64,000 nt of DNA, taken from assembly GCA_963855995.1 (NCBI GenBank), contig OY979716.1, positions 38,486,624 through 38,550,623 of the forward strand. The letters are read 5' to 3'. This document shows positions 1 through 11,220 of this stretch, one piece after another (the first letter of the stretch is position 1; each line of letters starts with the position of its first letter). Made by a program: the position numbers and the translations under genes. Under the pieces are notes generated by a model. That model saw only the letters and a program-made list of their open reading frames with translations, had not been told where the DNA came from and ran no database searches. The stretch comes from Muricea muricata. Its lineage: Eukaryota; Cnidaria; Anthozoa; Malacalcyonacea; Plexauridae.

Positions 1-398
1 CGCCGCAGGCATAACATGCCAAATGCCAATGACTTCAAAGTAGCAAACCCTTTTTTGTCGGGTGACCGGTATAAACATTTTAAAAACACAATTGAAATAA
101 ATTTAACAAACTCTGTCAGTTTCGGTAGAAACACTGGTCAAAATTGACAAAAAATAGAAATGAGTGCTTCCACTTTATCTTATCGTGATTCTATTTCCTT
201 AATTAACATATTTCGTTTGTGTTCTGCTTTTGCCCCAGAGCTTTTGCCCTAAACGGCTACAATGCTTAATTAACATAATTTAAAAAATTAATTAACAATT
301 AATATACATTTTTAAGAGAAAATAGCAAACAAATGTCATTGAGTGTTTTTACAGTGATATTCTTTAAACATACGTGTAATATGAGGAGCTGCATGAGG
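1..398. other. AT-rich stretch, no gene seen
   Basis: No convincing reading frame or structured repeat was seen. It lies downstream of the last coding-like segment of the minus-strand NHL-type gene and may include its 3' flank. Confidence 0.4.
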
Positions 399-2649
399 CT
401 ACCTGTACAACCTAGCTACCATTAAACTTGAAAGTATTCTTTTCAGCTTCAAACTCTTTTGTAGGCGTCGCCGGTTTTGTCTTACTGGGCGGGGATTTGA
501 TAAGTCTCTATACGAGGACAAAATTTGTCCATCAGAGTTGCAAAGAACTCTTCTTCTCCTATGGTTTAGTTCAGTGAGCTCCACCTCATGAATGTCTGAC
601 TGATGTTCAAGTCGCTCGTTGCTATCATCAGGCTCTGAACCAGAATCCTCTTCGCTCGAAACAGAATCCGAATTAAGGTTTCTTCGAAATGCGTCTGATC
701 ATGTATCTAGTTTCGCACAATACTCAGCAGTAAAGGCATAGCTGACATTCTCATTATCCTACCCTGAATTTAATTCCTCAACAGGAGTTACAAGTGGGAT
801 CGCGTTGTCTTTAATTATGGATCCAAAGTATACTTTGACTGATTGCGATAGAAGTGAAAACTGTCTCCCGGATGCAGAATCGTCAACAACTTCCTTCTCA
901 TCGAGCCAAAATCCAAATACATGACACCCTGGCCGCGTTCGGCTTGAAAGATGCGATTTGTTGATTTGAAGGAGCCACCACTTGTCGCCGCATGGGATTC
1001 CATCATTTGTTCCAGGGTTTACGGCCACAATATCACCAGCGACAAACAGATAACCAGCAGACTGCACACGACCAACTTGCCATGGCAATGAACCGTTCTC
1101 TCCTCTTTGAACTTGTAAGATTTTCAAATGCAGAAAAATGGAGTTCACATTCATGGCCACTATCTTGCAGAAGGGTATCTTTCTGGATTATGATACAAGG
1201 ACTATAGCCACACTTGTACCTACATAGGTCTCGAATAATTTAAGATGACCTTGGTTTGGTGAGGGAATTCAGCAACCGTGCAACTTTGAGGTCACTTTTA
1301 GCCAGTTCAGAAATGTCTTTTTGTAATTTAGGGTGAAACTTTTCGCTCCACTTTTTGTACTTTTCAATAGTTTGAACAGAAGACAAATTGGACTGGTGTG
1401 TTGGTTGATATGCACTAAATACGTTGGTATGGTATGCATGCGGACATTGACAAATTCTCTTTATCAACTCAATTTCATGGCGGCCTTTGCTACGCACATA
1501 CTGTTGCTGGGTAGGGTGTCGGTACTGTCCTTGTTGTTTATGCTTCGCAAAGCCATGCTCCTTACGGGATTCATTAACAAACGCCTAAAGGCTTAGATTT
1601 TCAATAGTGCCTTGTTCCCCCAAAAGCTGGAAAGATTGAATATGACTTAGCAATGCTGTTACAGTTTCAGAGAAACCTTGAACGCTAGCATGGTAGACAG
1701 TTTCCTCTGGGCCAGCAGTTGGCAATTTAAGGTAATCCTTTCGCAGAGATATTAGGCTATCCAAGTAAGCCAGGGAATCACCAAGCATTGTGGTGCCTTT
1801 AACAAAAGGAGTCTCGGGGTTCTTTCCAACTTGAGCAAGATGGTTCTGCTCCTTTTTACACCGAAAGCCTATCGCATGGTATATTTGTCGAATTTTGGAC
1901 ATAAACATACATGCAAAATCTAATTCGCTATGTAATTTAATGCAGCCATTAGTGTCGCCACCAAAGCAGCAAATAATAGCGGAATCGAAATCAAAGCACA
2001 AGCCAGTTGGTTCAAAGAGCTGAGCATCACTCGACGGCCCATCACAAATGCCTGGAGTTCCAGTACCAATTGTTCTTTGAACTTCAAAATCTCCTTTTTC
2101 TGTTTTTTCGAGAATAAATGCTTTATGTGCCTCAACATCCGTTATTCCAAGTTTACCATCTTTGGAAAGAGACACATCGAATGCTTGCTTGAAACCTCGA
2201 GCAATGACGTTGACATATTTGGTTTGCAAATTTATTTCTTTTACAGTATGCCCATCAGCGACAAATAGCACGTCTTCATCATTTGAAAGGCAAAGACCAT
2301 GCGGTGATTGTAGATGGTCTATCACAGAAACAAGTTCACCTGCAGTTAAGGCAGCATTCAAACACACTAAATAAATAGAATTCTTGTCTGAGATAGCAAG
2401 CTGGCTTTGACCAATAACAGCAATCCCCTCGGGTTTCCAATTTGCAGGAATAGGATGTAACTGCAGTGTCCCGACAAATTTTTCTGATAAGAAGGAGTGA
2501 ACGCCATGGATAAAACGAATGGATGAGTTTCCCTTATTGCAAACAAATGCAACTTCCTTTTTTCGGCGTTTGACAATTAAAACATCTATTCCAGCAGGAT
2601 GTGAAAACGATGCTTTGGACCCTACGATTGTGTTTTGATGTGGTGAGCC
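399..2649 (-). pseudogene. NHL-repeat protein gene, degenerate main exon
   Basis: Read on the minus strand from a probable splice acceptor at about 2649, one frame runs without an intron for about 2.2 kb. The N-terminal half has NHL/beta-propeller-like repeats (for example PEGIAVIGQSQLAISD, then SPHGLCLSNDEDVLFVADG and FEPTGLCFD). The C-terminal half is unassigned and basic/acidic. NHL repeats usually form a protein- or RNA-binding propeller. The frame is broken: an in-frame TAG lies at 1585-1587 inside a continuing sequence, there is a stop near 1240 plus a frameshift and further stop around 1190-1210, then TAG at 759-761 and TGA at 699-701. Coding similarity resumes after each break (ending in an acidic SSEEDSGSEPDDSNE stretch), so I read this as a decayed copy rather than several genes. 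Short ATG-like starts inside it are not real starts. Confidence 0.65.
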
Positions 2650-2829
2650 TTAAAAATAAAAGAATATGTAAAACATTGATACCAGTTCTTCTGAACTGAC
2701 GTGACTACCCTGACGAAATAAAGTTGATTTGATTTGAAAAGCTGAAATAAGCTGTACGTGGCTACAATTCTGCACCTAAAGATTATACAGTAACATTCCA
2801 AAATTTGTATGACAAATGCGTTAATGAAA

Positions 2830-3066
2830 CTAAATATTTCTGGAACAGCAGCAGTGAAACTCGACCTCAAAATTATCAAATTTGAACCTCTCTTTTGTAT
2901 CTACTGTATCTTTTGCCGAAAGTGTGAAACACTTACCAGGATTATCCCAGGTACCCAGTGCAATACATTTAGTTGGCACATGCCTGTTACCCATACCGAC
3001 AAATTCATACTCTGCATCTATAAGGTATTTGAATTTTAATTTATTTGCACTTTTCAACAATAGCAC
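2830..3066 (-). CDS. Probable upstream exon of the NHL-type gene
   Basis: A minus-strand reading frame with coding-like composition (KLKFKYLIDAEYEFVG, then HVPTKCIALGTWDNPGKC) lies 180 bp upstream of the acceptor of the NHL main exon. Spacing and orientation suggest it is the preceding exon of the same degenerate gene. The true 3' border is not clear: a GT lies within the FEVEF codons, after which the frame soon stops. No domain is recognised. It could instead belong to an unrelated gene. Confidence 0.4.
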   Translation of the reverse strand: MLLLKSANKLKFKYLIDAEYEFVGMGNRHVPTKCIALGTWDNPGKCFTLSAKDTVDTKERFKFDNFEVEFHCCCSRNI

Positions 3067-3074
3067 AAAGAGTA

Positions 3075-3425
3075 AGTATAGGATAGACAGTGATCACGTG
3101 TGCTCCGTTGAATATGGACTCCCGAGGAAAAGACAACCGCAAGGGTCTTAGGCACGAGTTGGCGTCTAACTTTTTCGAGGGAGTTTATATTCAACTGAAC
3201 CCAAGTGATCATTGTCTATTCATCTTAGAGCATGATCACACCACGAGAAATATGCCCATAAGTTTTATTCTCGTGGTATTAAATGCACTGTTATTGGTAA
3301 GCTTGATATCTAATTAATGCGATCCATCCACAACTACTAATCAGCCTGTTGTTTTACCACCTCATTAGTTTGCTGCATATTGTAGAATGTACCAAATCAG
3401 TTACACTATACGTGGTCTATGGAAT
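3075..3425. repeat. Hairpin repeat, copy 1
   Basis: Contains two imperfect inverted repeats. AGACAGTGATCACGTG at about 3087 pairs with the complement of the segment ending in GATCATTGTCTAT near 3221, and ACCACGAGAA near 3240 pairs with TTCTCGTGGT near 3270. The unit, including the following CATTAGT/ATCAGTTACA segment, recurs in the same orientation at 3945-4310. It is MITE-like; no transposase is present. Confidence 0.6.
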
Positions 3426-3944
3426 ACATTAATGTTAGTGAAAATAATATCAATACAGGTACCTGTCAATAGTATGTCGCCATTTGAATTTGACGCGACG
3501 TATAATGGTCGTCCCATTATGGAGTGGGTCTTTGCTTCCACAGCTGTAGGTTTATACTGCTCTGGTACAAGTCGATCGATTTCTTTCTATGACATTTCAA
3601 GGGCACTTACAGATACAAATACCATATAAAACCACTTTAATCTTTGAGTTTTATATTCAGAGTAAACTACAATTTCTCTGTTTGTCTTGACAATGCAAAT
3701 ATTTTTTTATAAAGTTTTATCTGGTTGTAATAAATATTAATAGAAAGGTGTGAGAGCAAAACCTGAAAGAAGTTGTTTGCCTATAAGCTTTTTAGTTATG
3801 CTCACTGATCCAATGCTAGACTGGACATATATGTTAGTATCTTTGGTTTTTCAAAAGTGTAGCCTAATTACACAATGCAAAACTCACTCCCAATAACTAC
3901 TTTATGGTTCAGCTTGGTTAGACAACGTTGTTTATGTATGGGAC
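3426..3944. other. Spacer between hairpin-repeat copies
   Basis: Holds a short plus-strand reading frame at 3468-3629 with plausible amino-acid composition (FEFDATYNGRPIMEWVF) that ends in a stop; no family is recognised and no splice pattern is obvious. The rest shows nothing. Confidence 0.3.
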
Positions 3945-4310
3945 AGACAATGGCCACATGTGTTCAGTGGAATATAGACTCCTGAGAATAAGTTAAATGA
4001 ACAGGAGGGCCGTAGGCCTGAGTTGGAATCTAACTTTTTTCAAGGGAGTTCATATTCCACTGAGCACAAGTGATCATTGTCTATCTATTATAGAACATGA
4101 TCACACCACGAGAAACATGCCCATAAATTTGATTCTCATGGTTTTAAATGTACTTAAAATTATTGGTAAGCTGTATTAATTATATCTGATTAATATGATC
4201 TAATATAGAACATACTAATGAGCCTATTGTTCTCTCTTGTTTTCCTACCTCATTAGTATGCTCCATATAGAACGTACTAATCAGTTACATTATGTGTGGT
4301 TTATGGGATA
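3945..4310. repeat. Hairpin repeat, copy 2
   Basis: Diverged direct copy of the repeat at 3075-3425. The same two hairpins are recognisable: GACAATGGCCACATGTG pairs with the complement of CACAAGTGATCATTGTC, and ACCACGAGAAACATG is followed by GATTCTCATGGT. Confidence 0.6.
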
Positions 4311-4685
4311 TAGACCACTCAGATACAATGTGATTGGTCGAGTGGATGCGATAATGTTCTAACCATAATGGAACAATGACGTTGGTAAAAGTCACAGTTT
4401 TTCAAATTTTACAAAATTTTAGTTAACAAATTTTAGTTAGTAACTGGAAGGCAATTTTTTCATCGGTTGTAAAAATGTATAAATGCTATAAAATCGCAGA
4501 TAAGAGTGTGACAAGTGATAAAAAAGGAGGTAGACTGGTCAACTGGGATATTTCAAATTTTTATGCTAACCCAATGGATAGTGCTAATGGAACTTTAAAC
4601 AACTGCTCTCTGCATTTCTATTAACACAAACTACATAGATACTGTATTATGTTAGTGATTAAATGTATTTTCTCTGTAAGCGCCC
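4311..4685. other. AT-rich spacer
   Basis: No gene recognised. It follows the hairpin repeat and precedes the 3' end of the minus-strand gene at 4686. Confidence 0.3.
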
Positions 4686-5510
4686 CTAAGAAATGTCACG
4701 GGCCAGGACCAATGCCCTGACCCGTGGAGTTGAAAACATGTCTTCAGGTGATATCAAACCTTCAGGTACAGGTGAAATTTCATTAAGTTGTTCCAGGGAA
4801 ATAAAGTTGTTTTCCACCCATCCTTTGAGACGCTTGCCAATGCTTACAGCTCTGTAATCTTCTTCATGTCTTTCTCTTAAATGTTGCATAAATGATTGCA
4901 GCTGATTCATAGCACTGAGGACTTTTATCTCGAGGCAGACAGGACAAATAGCTTGGACTGGATCGAGCACATACCTATCGTTACCGAAAATCAATTTTGC
5001 ACCAGCCTTCATCTTATCAAACTGTAATAGCAATCTTGAATCACTACACATTAAGTTGGAACAATTTTCAGTCCACTGACCATCTAAAAACCCTCGGGTA
5101 CGTTTGCCACCGTCATCATGAAGCCCCATTTCTCTTTCTATTTGCTCAGTTATTACTTCTTTTTGACGTACTACATGTTTTCCATCCATTATTGGCAAGT
5201 CACTTGGGTTTGGCTGTAATTTAACTTCAACAGTCAACTTTGAGAAGTCTTTGAGCACATTAATTGCATGAAGAAGGCTGCCAGGGTCCCTTTCTTCAAT
5301 TTCTATTGTTATCACTTCATTGTCCGCGTTGCACTCGAGTTGATATGTTATGCAAATAAGCTCTTTGCGAACATTAAAAATTTTGGCAACTTTACTAATA
5401 AACTCAGCTGTGGTCATCTCTCTATTAACATTAACCATTATATAATTCTTTGAAGAACAAGTCTTAATGCTCCATACTCGTGCCAGAACTAAATGAAACA
5501 GGAAAAGCAA
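4686..5510 (-). CDS. Unrecognised protein with C2H2-like motif (terminal exon)
   Basis: A 274-codon uninterrupted minus-strand frame. Composition is protein-like throughout, with alternating hydrophobic and charged segments. Near residue 190 there is a CPVC pair followed about 24 residues later by QHLRERH, which resembles a C2H2 zinc finger. I do not recognise the remainder. A pyrimidine-rich AG just before the KNYIMVNVNREMTTAEF segment, near 5455, could be a splice acceptor, so the real coding part may begin there and the first 20 or so hydrophobic residues may be intron. It may be a host gene or a domesticated or element-borne gene; nothing in the sequence decides. Confidence 0.5.
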   Translation of the reverse strand: MLFLFHLVLARVWSIKTCSSKNYIMVNVNREMTTAEFISKVAKIFNVRKELICITYQLECNADNEVITIEIEERDPGSLLHAINVLKDFSKLTVEVKLQPNPSDLPIMDGKHVVRQKEVITEQIEREMGLHDDGGKRTRGFLDGQWTENCSNLMCSDSRLLLQFDKMKAGAKLIFGNDRYVLDPVQAICPVCLEIKVLSAMNQLQSFMQHLRERHEEDYRAVSIGKRLKGWVENNFISLEQLNEISPVPEGLISPEDMFSTPRVRALVLARDIS

Positions 5511-5626
5511 TAAATTTATACTATTGGTACACAGTTATAAATTTAAGATACAGGTGCCATCCTTTTAATGTTTATAACAAAAGTCTAATAGAGTAGTCAA
5601 ACATCAACTTCAGACTACAAACTGTG

Positions 5627-5765
5627 AGTTTTTTTGAACATCTCTTTGCTGGGTTAATTTTTCCATAAACACTTCGAGCGCCCCCTTGGATACAGTATTT
5701 TCATCAGCACCTGGCTTGAAGATTACAAAGCATTGGTTGTGGGGTGTATATACTATGGCATAAAG
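5627..5765 (-). CDS. Putative upstream exon of the 4686-5510 gene
   Basis: A short minus-strand coding-like stretch reads IVYTPHNQCFVIFKPG followed by an acidic/amphipathic segment (ADENTVSKGALEVF). It sits 120 bp upstream of the longer exon on the same strand and stops at about 5630. Borders are not established and no domain is recognised. Confidence 0.3.
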
Positions 5766-6469
5766 GGATTAAACCAGGAAAGGGGGTTGCAAATTAGGAC
5801 TAGTTAATTCTACAAATACTAGTATGATCATTCCAGGTTGCAAAAGCCCCAGGTTTGCATGAAGCTAAGATTACAACAACTATTTGCTCTAAGCTATTTG
5901 CTCTGTTGGGAAAGACTATGTACTTCTTAAATTTAGGTAAAAACATTAAATCTTGGTACTTTCGGTAAAATATAATTGTGTCAACTGTGTCAACAAAAAC
6001 AATGGAAAGAGACTGAACTTTAAGGCATGTTGAAAGGCCATCCAAGGCAAGGGTGGGAGAGGATTGCAGGAATCTAAAACAAACTTGGACGTAGAGAGGG
6101 GTGTTTTACTCAACAACCCAGACACCCAAGTTAAAAAAAACAAGCACAAAGTAAATTTTTTTGTGTGGAAAAAACAAATATTAACAGTAAAATAAAACAA
6201 ATATCAGATAATAGAAACATTATATGCTGGATGTCCAAGGGGGAGAGGGGGCCAGGAAGGGAGCCACCAAATTAGGATAATGACATGTTCGGCGGCAAAT
6301 GAATATGAGAATATGTGATAATCATAAATACTACCAGTGAGAATATAGAAAATATATAATACGGTGTATTCAGTATTCTGTGTATCTTACTCTCCACTGT
6401 AATTATATCCAATATTATTTAACTTACCTTGTTTATTTTCACTACACCCTGTATGGGTTGAATTACAAC
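5766..6469. other. Intergenic stretch
   Basis: No supported gene. Some minus-strand frames (5800-6045) have plausible composition but no splice signals or family resemblance. Confidence 0.3.
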
Positions 6470-6751
6470 TTATTTTTTGTTGAGGCGAGACTGGTGAACG
6501 TCGCAGTATTGATCGTGAATGCTACAAGGCGAGGACGATGACCCCGACGAGGATCGCCGAGCTCTCTTTTTATTTCTTCGCAAATTTCGGTGCTTTTGTG
6601 AATGCGAAGAATATTGTGATCTCGCCTTCGACCTTCACTTTGTCCTCGACTTTGATCTTGACTTTGATCTTGACCTTCTTGACTTTGATCTCGAGCGATT
6701 GTGTCTTTTGTGCGGCTCCTCATCGCTACTGCAACTGCTTGTGGAGCTCAT
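6470..6751 (-). pseudogene. RS-repeat (arginine/serine-rich) ORF with in-frame stop
   Basis: From ATG at 6751 the frame reads MSSTSSCSSDEEPHKRH and then a run of RSRSKSRRSRSKS dipeptides, as in the RS domains of splicing-factor-like or other nuclear proteins. An in-frame TGA at 6635-6637 interrupts it. The same frame then continues RSKARSQYSSHSQKHRN, a basic RRNKKRARR stretch and a SSSGSSSS run, to TAA at 6470-6472. The compositional continuity across the TGA suggests a nonsense change in a former RS-rich first exon. A frame-shifted overlapping ORF reading DQSQEGQDQSQ is a shadow of the RS codons. Confidence 0.5.
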
Positions 6752-7925
6752 GATTTGTTTAAAGTTTACATTGACGTTATGATTTACATTAACGGCGGTC
6801 GGGTGCTATATTTGACAATTTTACCAGTTTTTGACAACAAATAATTATCGTACTGTGAAGATTCATTATTATTAACAATACGACATCCAGCAAATATTTT
6901 GGTATACATGAAGTTTTGGCATTCTGATTAGCAGCTGAAAGACAAATTGTGTGAACGACAAAGAAGTGAACGACAGCCTGAAAAATATCCTTTCCACGTC
7001 ATGCTACAAATTAAATGTACTAATGTAGAATTACAAAATTATTCTACCAAAATCGAAAATCAATGGACGAAAATTATGGACAATGTCAATAATGGGATTT
7101 CAATACAAAAGCTGGTTACAGTTAATAATGTATGTCGTATCTGAGTAGTTCATAGGCGAAAATATTACATCAGTGACTTAATGAATCATGGCAGGCATAT
7201 ATTGGCATCGGACCATCAGGAAACCAAACCACCTTTGACTTTCAGCGTACATGTTTCGTAAAGTACTACAGCCACTTACAGCGCTACAATTCAGGATCAG
7301 TGTTATGTACATATATGCATAATACTAAGGTGAAATATTATTGACTGTATCATACTTGCTATGTGAATTAACCTATGGGACTGACTGACTGATGAATATA
7401 TATCTTTTACTGCGATTTACAGAAATAGTAATTTAATACTGTAAGAATAGGGTTGTTAAACTTCCTCAAAAATAACAGAAAAACTTTGTAATGCTAACCT
7501 GTGAGTATACTGTATTTATGGCCTCAACAAAAGATTTGTCTAACAAAGTCATTCATATTGTGCCAAACTGCATGTGGCATTGTGCATTTATACTGCACCT
7601 GAGACCTACCAATGTTTTTGTTGTGAGGGGAAAGGGCGGGCATCACCAATTAAAGGATTTGACAGCCTTTCCAACGTTTTGGAAAAGATTAAAAATCCCC
7701 TGGTGATGCCGGCCCTCCCCCCCCCCCCTCATAGGAAAAACATTGATAGGTGCATAACAAACTTTACTTATTTTAAATTAATTATTCCAACTGTACTATC
7801 AATGTTACATACATGGTATGCTGGTATTAGCTATTCCTGTTTATTTCAATTTCAGTACAAAACCCTATACGCCCATACACCAGGTTGTACCTGTATGTTG
7901 GCATTGTTATATGTATGCTAATTAA
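6752..7925. other. Intergenic stretch
   Basis: No gene recognised. A run of C residues lies near 7720. Short plus-strand frames at 7491-7921 lack family resemblance. Confidence 0.3.
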
Positions 7926-7934
7926 TGCACAAAA

Positions 7935-8060
7935 CTCATCTAAAGTTGCACAAAATTGCACAAAGTCGCCTTAAATCGCACAAAGTCGCCTTAAATCGCC
8001 CGGCTTATTTTGTAAAATTTGCTTAAGTCGCCTTAAGTTGCACAAAGTTACGGTGAGTTT
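7935..8060. repeat. Short degenerate tandem repeat
   Basis: Units of the kind GCACAAAGTCGCCTTAAATC and TTAAGTTGCACAAAG recur several times over about 120 bp. It adjoins the Harbinger relic and could be a sub-terminal part of that element. Confidence 0.45.
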
Positions 8061-8074
8061 AGGTCCCAGAGTAG

Positions 8075-8393
8075 GCCTTCGGACTCTTGTACCTAAACAT
8101 TTTTTCACAGTCGTCTTCTGAAATGTCTTGCAGATTGAGACGAGATCCAAGCTTTCACTTAGGGGTAAAGGCAATGTCATATAAGATCAGATCAAGATCA
8201 TCGTCGTCACTAGAACCATCACTACTGCTGCTGTCCAAATCATATCTACCTTAAGAGCTCCATAACGTCATGAAAGTTTTTCCTGTGAAGTAGATAGTTG
8301 GCAAGATAGTTAAACTCGTATTTGTACTTCAGATTTTGTTGGCAGGAACGCAGAAGAAAAAACAAACCTTACCTCCTCCTAGCAGCCGCCATG
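8075..8393 (-). pseudogene. Harbinger (HARBI1-like) transposase relic, N-terminal part
   Basis: On the minus strand, ATGGCGGCTGCTAGG near 8391 is followed by a GTAAGG donor. Farther on, a frame reads DLDSSSSDGSSDDDD, LILYDIAFTPK, an in-frame TGA, then KLGSRLNLQDISEDDCEKMF. The last part resembles the N-terminal region of Harbinger-derived nucleases. The catalytic DDE domain is absent, so this is a truncated, stop-containing relic. The call rests on motif memory only. Confidence 0.4.
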
Positions 8394-8534
8394 TTGGAAT
8401 CAACTCGGAATAGTGGGGTTACCAGTTAAAATCTAAATGCTCTTTATTACGCTGACGTCAAACGTCTTACCGCAAACGTCAAACCGCGGTTTTCAGTTTC
8501 CAAATATAGCGCCAACCTAAAAGTCTCTATTTAC

Positions 8535-8725
8535 AGAACATGATTTCAAGCACTGCCTATGGTGCAGGAAGCCTCCCATTCATTGGATGGATAGAAATCC
8601 ATCTTCAATAAGCCATTTATAACCAGTCTCTGGACTCGGGGTGTCTGGATTTTGTTCTAGACACCTTTGCCAAATAGCAGCATGGCAATTCGAACGCAGA
8701 GCATGAAGGTGTAAGCAATCCTTAC
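8535..8725 (-). pseudogene. 3' part of multicopy-family gene, displaced by the hAT insertion
   Basis: Minus-strand frame CLHLHALRSNCHAAIWQR followed by PDTPSPETGYKWLIEDG. It is the direct continuation of the frame that stops at 18641: with the 8-bp target duplication counted once, HLPPCED is followed in frame by CLHLHALRS. A TGA replaces an expected Trp codon just before MGG near 8575, so the gene was already, or has since become, inactive. Function of the family is unknown. Confidence 0.65.
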
Positions 8726-8959
8726 TAGAGATGAGCCGATTAATCGGCCGATAATCGGCTTTTTTTTTGCAATTGGTAATCGGCCGATTAATTTTGTGTA
8801 ATCGGCTATTTTCCGATTATTAGAACTTCTACACTTTTCTCGAAAAAACCATTAATGCTTTTGTCTTTGTTGCTTTTTATTGTGCATATACAGATTTAAT
8901 TGCCGTACAAACAGCAAGCATGTAAGTGGGCCAATGAATGTTGACTATGAACATATTGC

Positions 8960-11220
8960 CATAGAATAAGAATACATAGAAGGGCCACTCGCGTCAGAGC
9001 CTTTGAAGTTTTTGAAGCCGCACATGTCATTTCGCACAGACCGGAAATTGACCGCTCTAATAACTCGCAGCCAGTAAAAGCCGGTCAATTTGTTAGAGAT
9101 TTGTATTACAGAATGGTTATTTGGCTGAATAAATCGGGGTTTTTTCGTGAACGGACGATTCGAATCTCAAACTACGGCCGCTGGTGTAAACTGAAGGTTA
9201 GTGAATACATTTCTGTTGATTAAAAATGATACTACTAGTTTATTTATTGCAAAAATTCAATGTCTTTGAAGACTTAGTCTGTCTTAATATTGTAGTAACA
9301 GGAACAAATGTGCGATCGTGTCCGTCAAGTTCTATAAATGCTTTTGTATTTTATACATGATTCGTGAAAAAGGTATTGCACTTCAATTGAACTGCAGTTC
9401 AATCATTATGTCCAACTGGTTTAAGCAAAGGTATAAAGGAACTAAACATTTTTAAATTATCAAATTACAGATGTGCAACTTTTATATACTATTTGTCTTT
9501 TCTTTTCTAGGAGGAAAAATCGCGATTGGCAAACTTCAAAGAGTAAAATAGCACAACCCACTCTTTTAATCGAAATAATTAGGAATTGTACAGTTTTGTA
9601 AATAGCTGACGTCTCAATAAATTGGACTTGTTGATCTACCTGTCCCTGTCTGATGGCAAACGGAAAGAACTCAGCTCTGAATGATTTTGTTAGCTGTTTG
9701 AACAGTTAATAGCAGAGCAAAATGTGCTGCCTCCACGTACCTTGCTGTTTTGAACTATTTGCAGCTATTTACCATTAAACACAGAGAGAAATATAGACAA
9801 AATATTTTGAAAAGAAACCTTGATAGTAGGGTAAATTGCAATAAAAGGTTTTGTGGTGTAGTGCAGACCTGTCCAGTACCAAATAATCTATAGTATAGTC
9901 ATCAGACATGTGGCATTTCTTCCAAACAAGAGTCAGGCCAAAAATCCAAGCTCTTGTTATATTTTTCAGGTGTTTAAGTTATTGTCACCCTGGAAAAATA
10001 TTGAGACCCTGGATAAATGTTGCCCCTTGCCCAACAAAGTTTTGCACCAACTGATCACCACTGTTTATGTATGCTGGGTGTATGGTCAGACCCCACACAA
10101 TGATCAACTTTAACTCCCATTGTATCCATCCCAAAATTACATGATGTATTTTTTCATCAGTCATAAACCATACACCATTTTGTAATTGATCAAATGGTCT
10201 CATATATTTATTTTACAAGGTATATGCTTTTATACACTACATATATTATAGACTATTGCACTAGTCTATTAAGATATTGATTTATTGGAAAATAATTTTA
10301 AATACACTACCCTTTTGATGTTACTGACACAAAAATTGGGCTATTGCATTTAATATCCACACCCCCGAGTTGAGGACATCGGAATTCTTCGGGAGAAATT
10401 TTATTTAAAGATGATATAAAGGCTTATATGTATTGTATGAGTTGAGGACTCCAGATGTCTTTAGGGGTATTAAATTTTGGTAGGAGAATTCTTTAGGGGT
10501 ATATAAAAACTGGGTTTCTTCAGGGGAGTGGAAAATGCTAAACAGATATTAAATGCAATGGCCGAGTAGTATGATCTAGCCATTACAGCAAAATAAATTA
10601 TTTACTCATCATTCTCTTTACAGTAACATCAAAAGAATAGTGTATTTAAAATTATTTTCAAAACGTTTGACCATGTGTGAGAATTAGGTATCCATTGACA
10701 TGTAGACTTGTTAGTTGATCACAAGTTCAAATTCTGCTGGTCAGATCATGAGATGTCTGCATCAGATACTTCAGGAGCGTTCTTTAAGATTATTTAATTC
10801 ATAATCGTGATATTTTAATTACATCAAATAAATGACATTATTTTCCTGATAAGATTTGAAATAAACTTCGAAAATCGAAATAAACAACATAGAATACGCG
10901 TCGCCTGTTAGCATTTCATTGAGATACTTCACACAAAATATCAAATTTCTCCCTAAATATTCGTTGCTTTCCATGCTTGCCACAATAATAATTTAGGCTT
11001 ACTTTGGCTACGCTGATAGTTGTAGTATTTTGATATTCCAATCTTTCATTTCCGAAAAATAGTTGATTTTGTGATAAAAAAGTACATTTCGTAATATAAA
11101 TCCCTATTACACTGACTGGCTTTTACTGGCTGCGCAGCTTGAGAGATACCGCGCGTGCGCACTGAAAATTGGTTACGCGTTGTATTCGCGAGTGGCCCTT
11201 CTATGTATTCTTATTCTATG
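8960..11220. mobile_element. Nonautonomous 2.26-kb TIR element
   Basis: Perfect terminal inverted repeats: CATAGAATAAGAATACATAG at 8960 and its complement ending at 11220, matching over 34 bp. Imperfect pairing extends further inward (GCAGCCAGTAAAAGCC near 9067 against its complement near 11120). Flanked by the 7-bp direct repeat ATATTGC (8953-8959 and 11221-11227). No transposase-like frame was found inside. The superfamily is not decided. Confidence 0.75.
10288..10660. mobile_element. MITE nested in the 2.26-kb element
   Basis: Outer inverted repeat of about 39 bp (GAAAATAATTTTAAATACAC at 10289 and its complement ending near 10660) encloses a second inverted repeat GGCTATTGCATTTAATATC (10340) with its complement ending near 10562. 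The inner sequence has repeated GAGTTGAGGAC and TTTAGGGGTAT motifs. The GGCTATT..ATTTAA..ATC terminus resembles a MITE type I associate with marine invertebrates. Confidence 0.65.

Noticed and set aside
399-2649. Alternative genetic code (TAG/TGA read as sense)
   Set aside because: TAA, TAG and TGA all occur as breaks together with frameshifts, while the P-like and other ORFs terminate normally; pseudogene decay is simpler.
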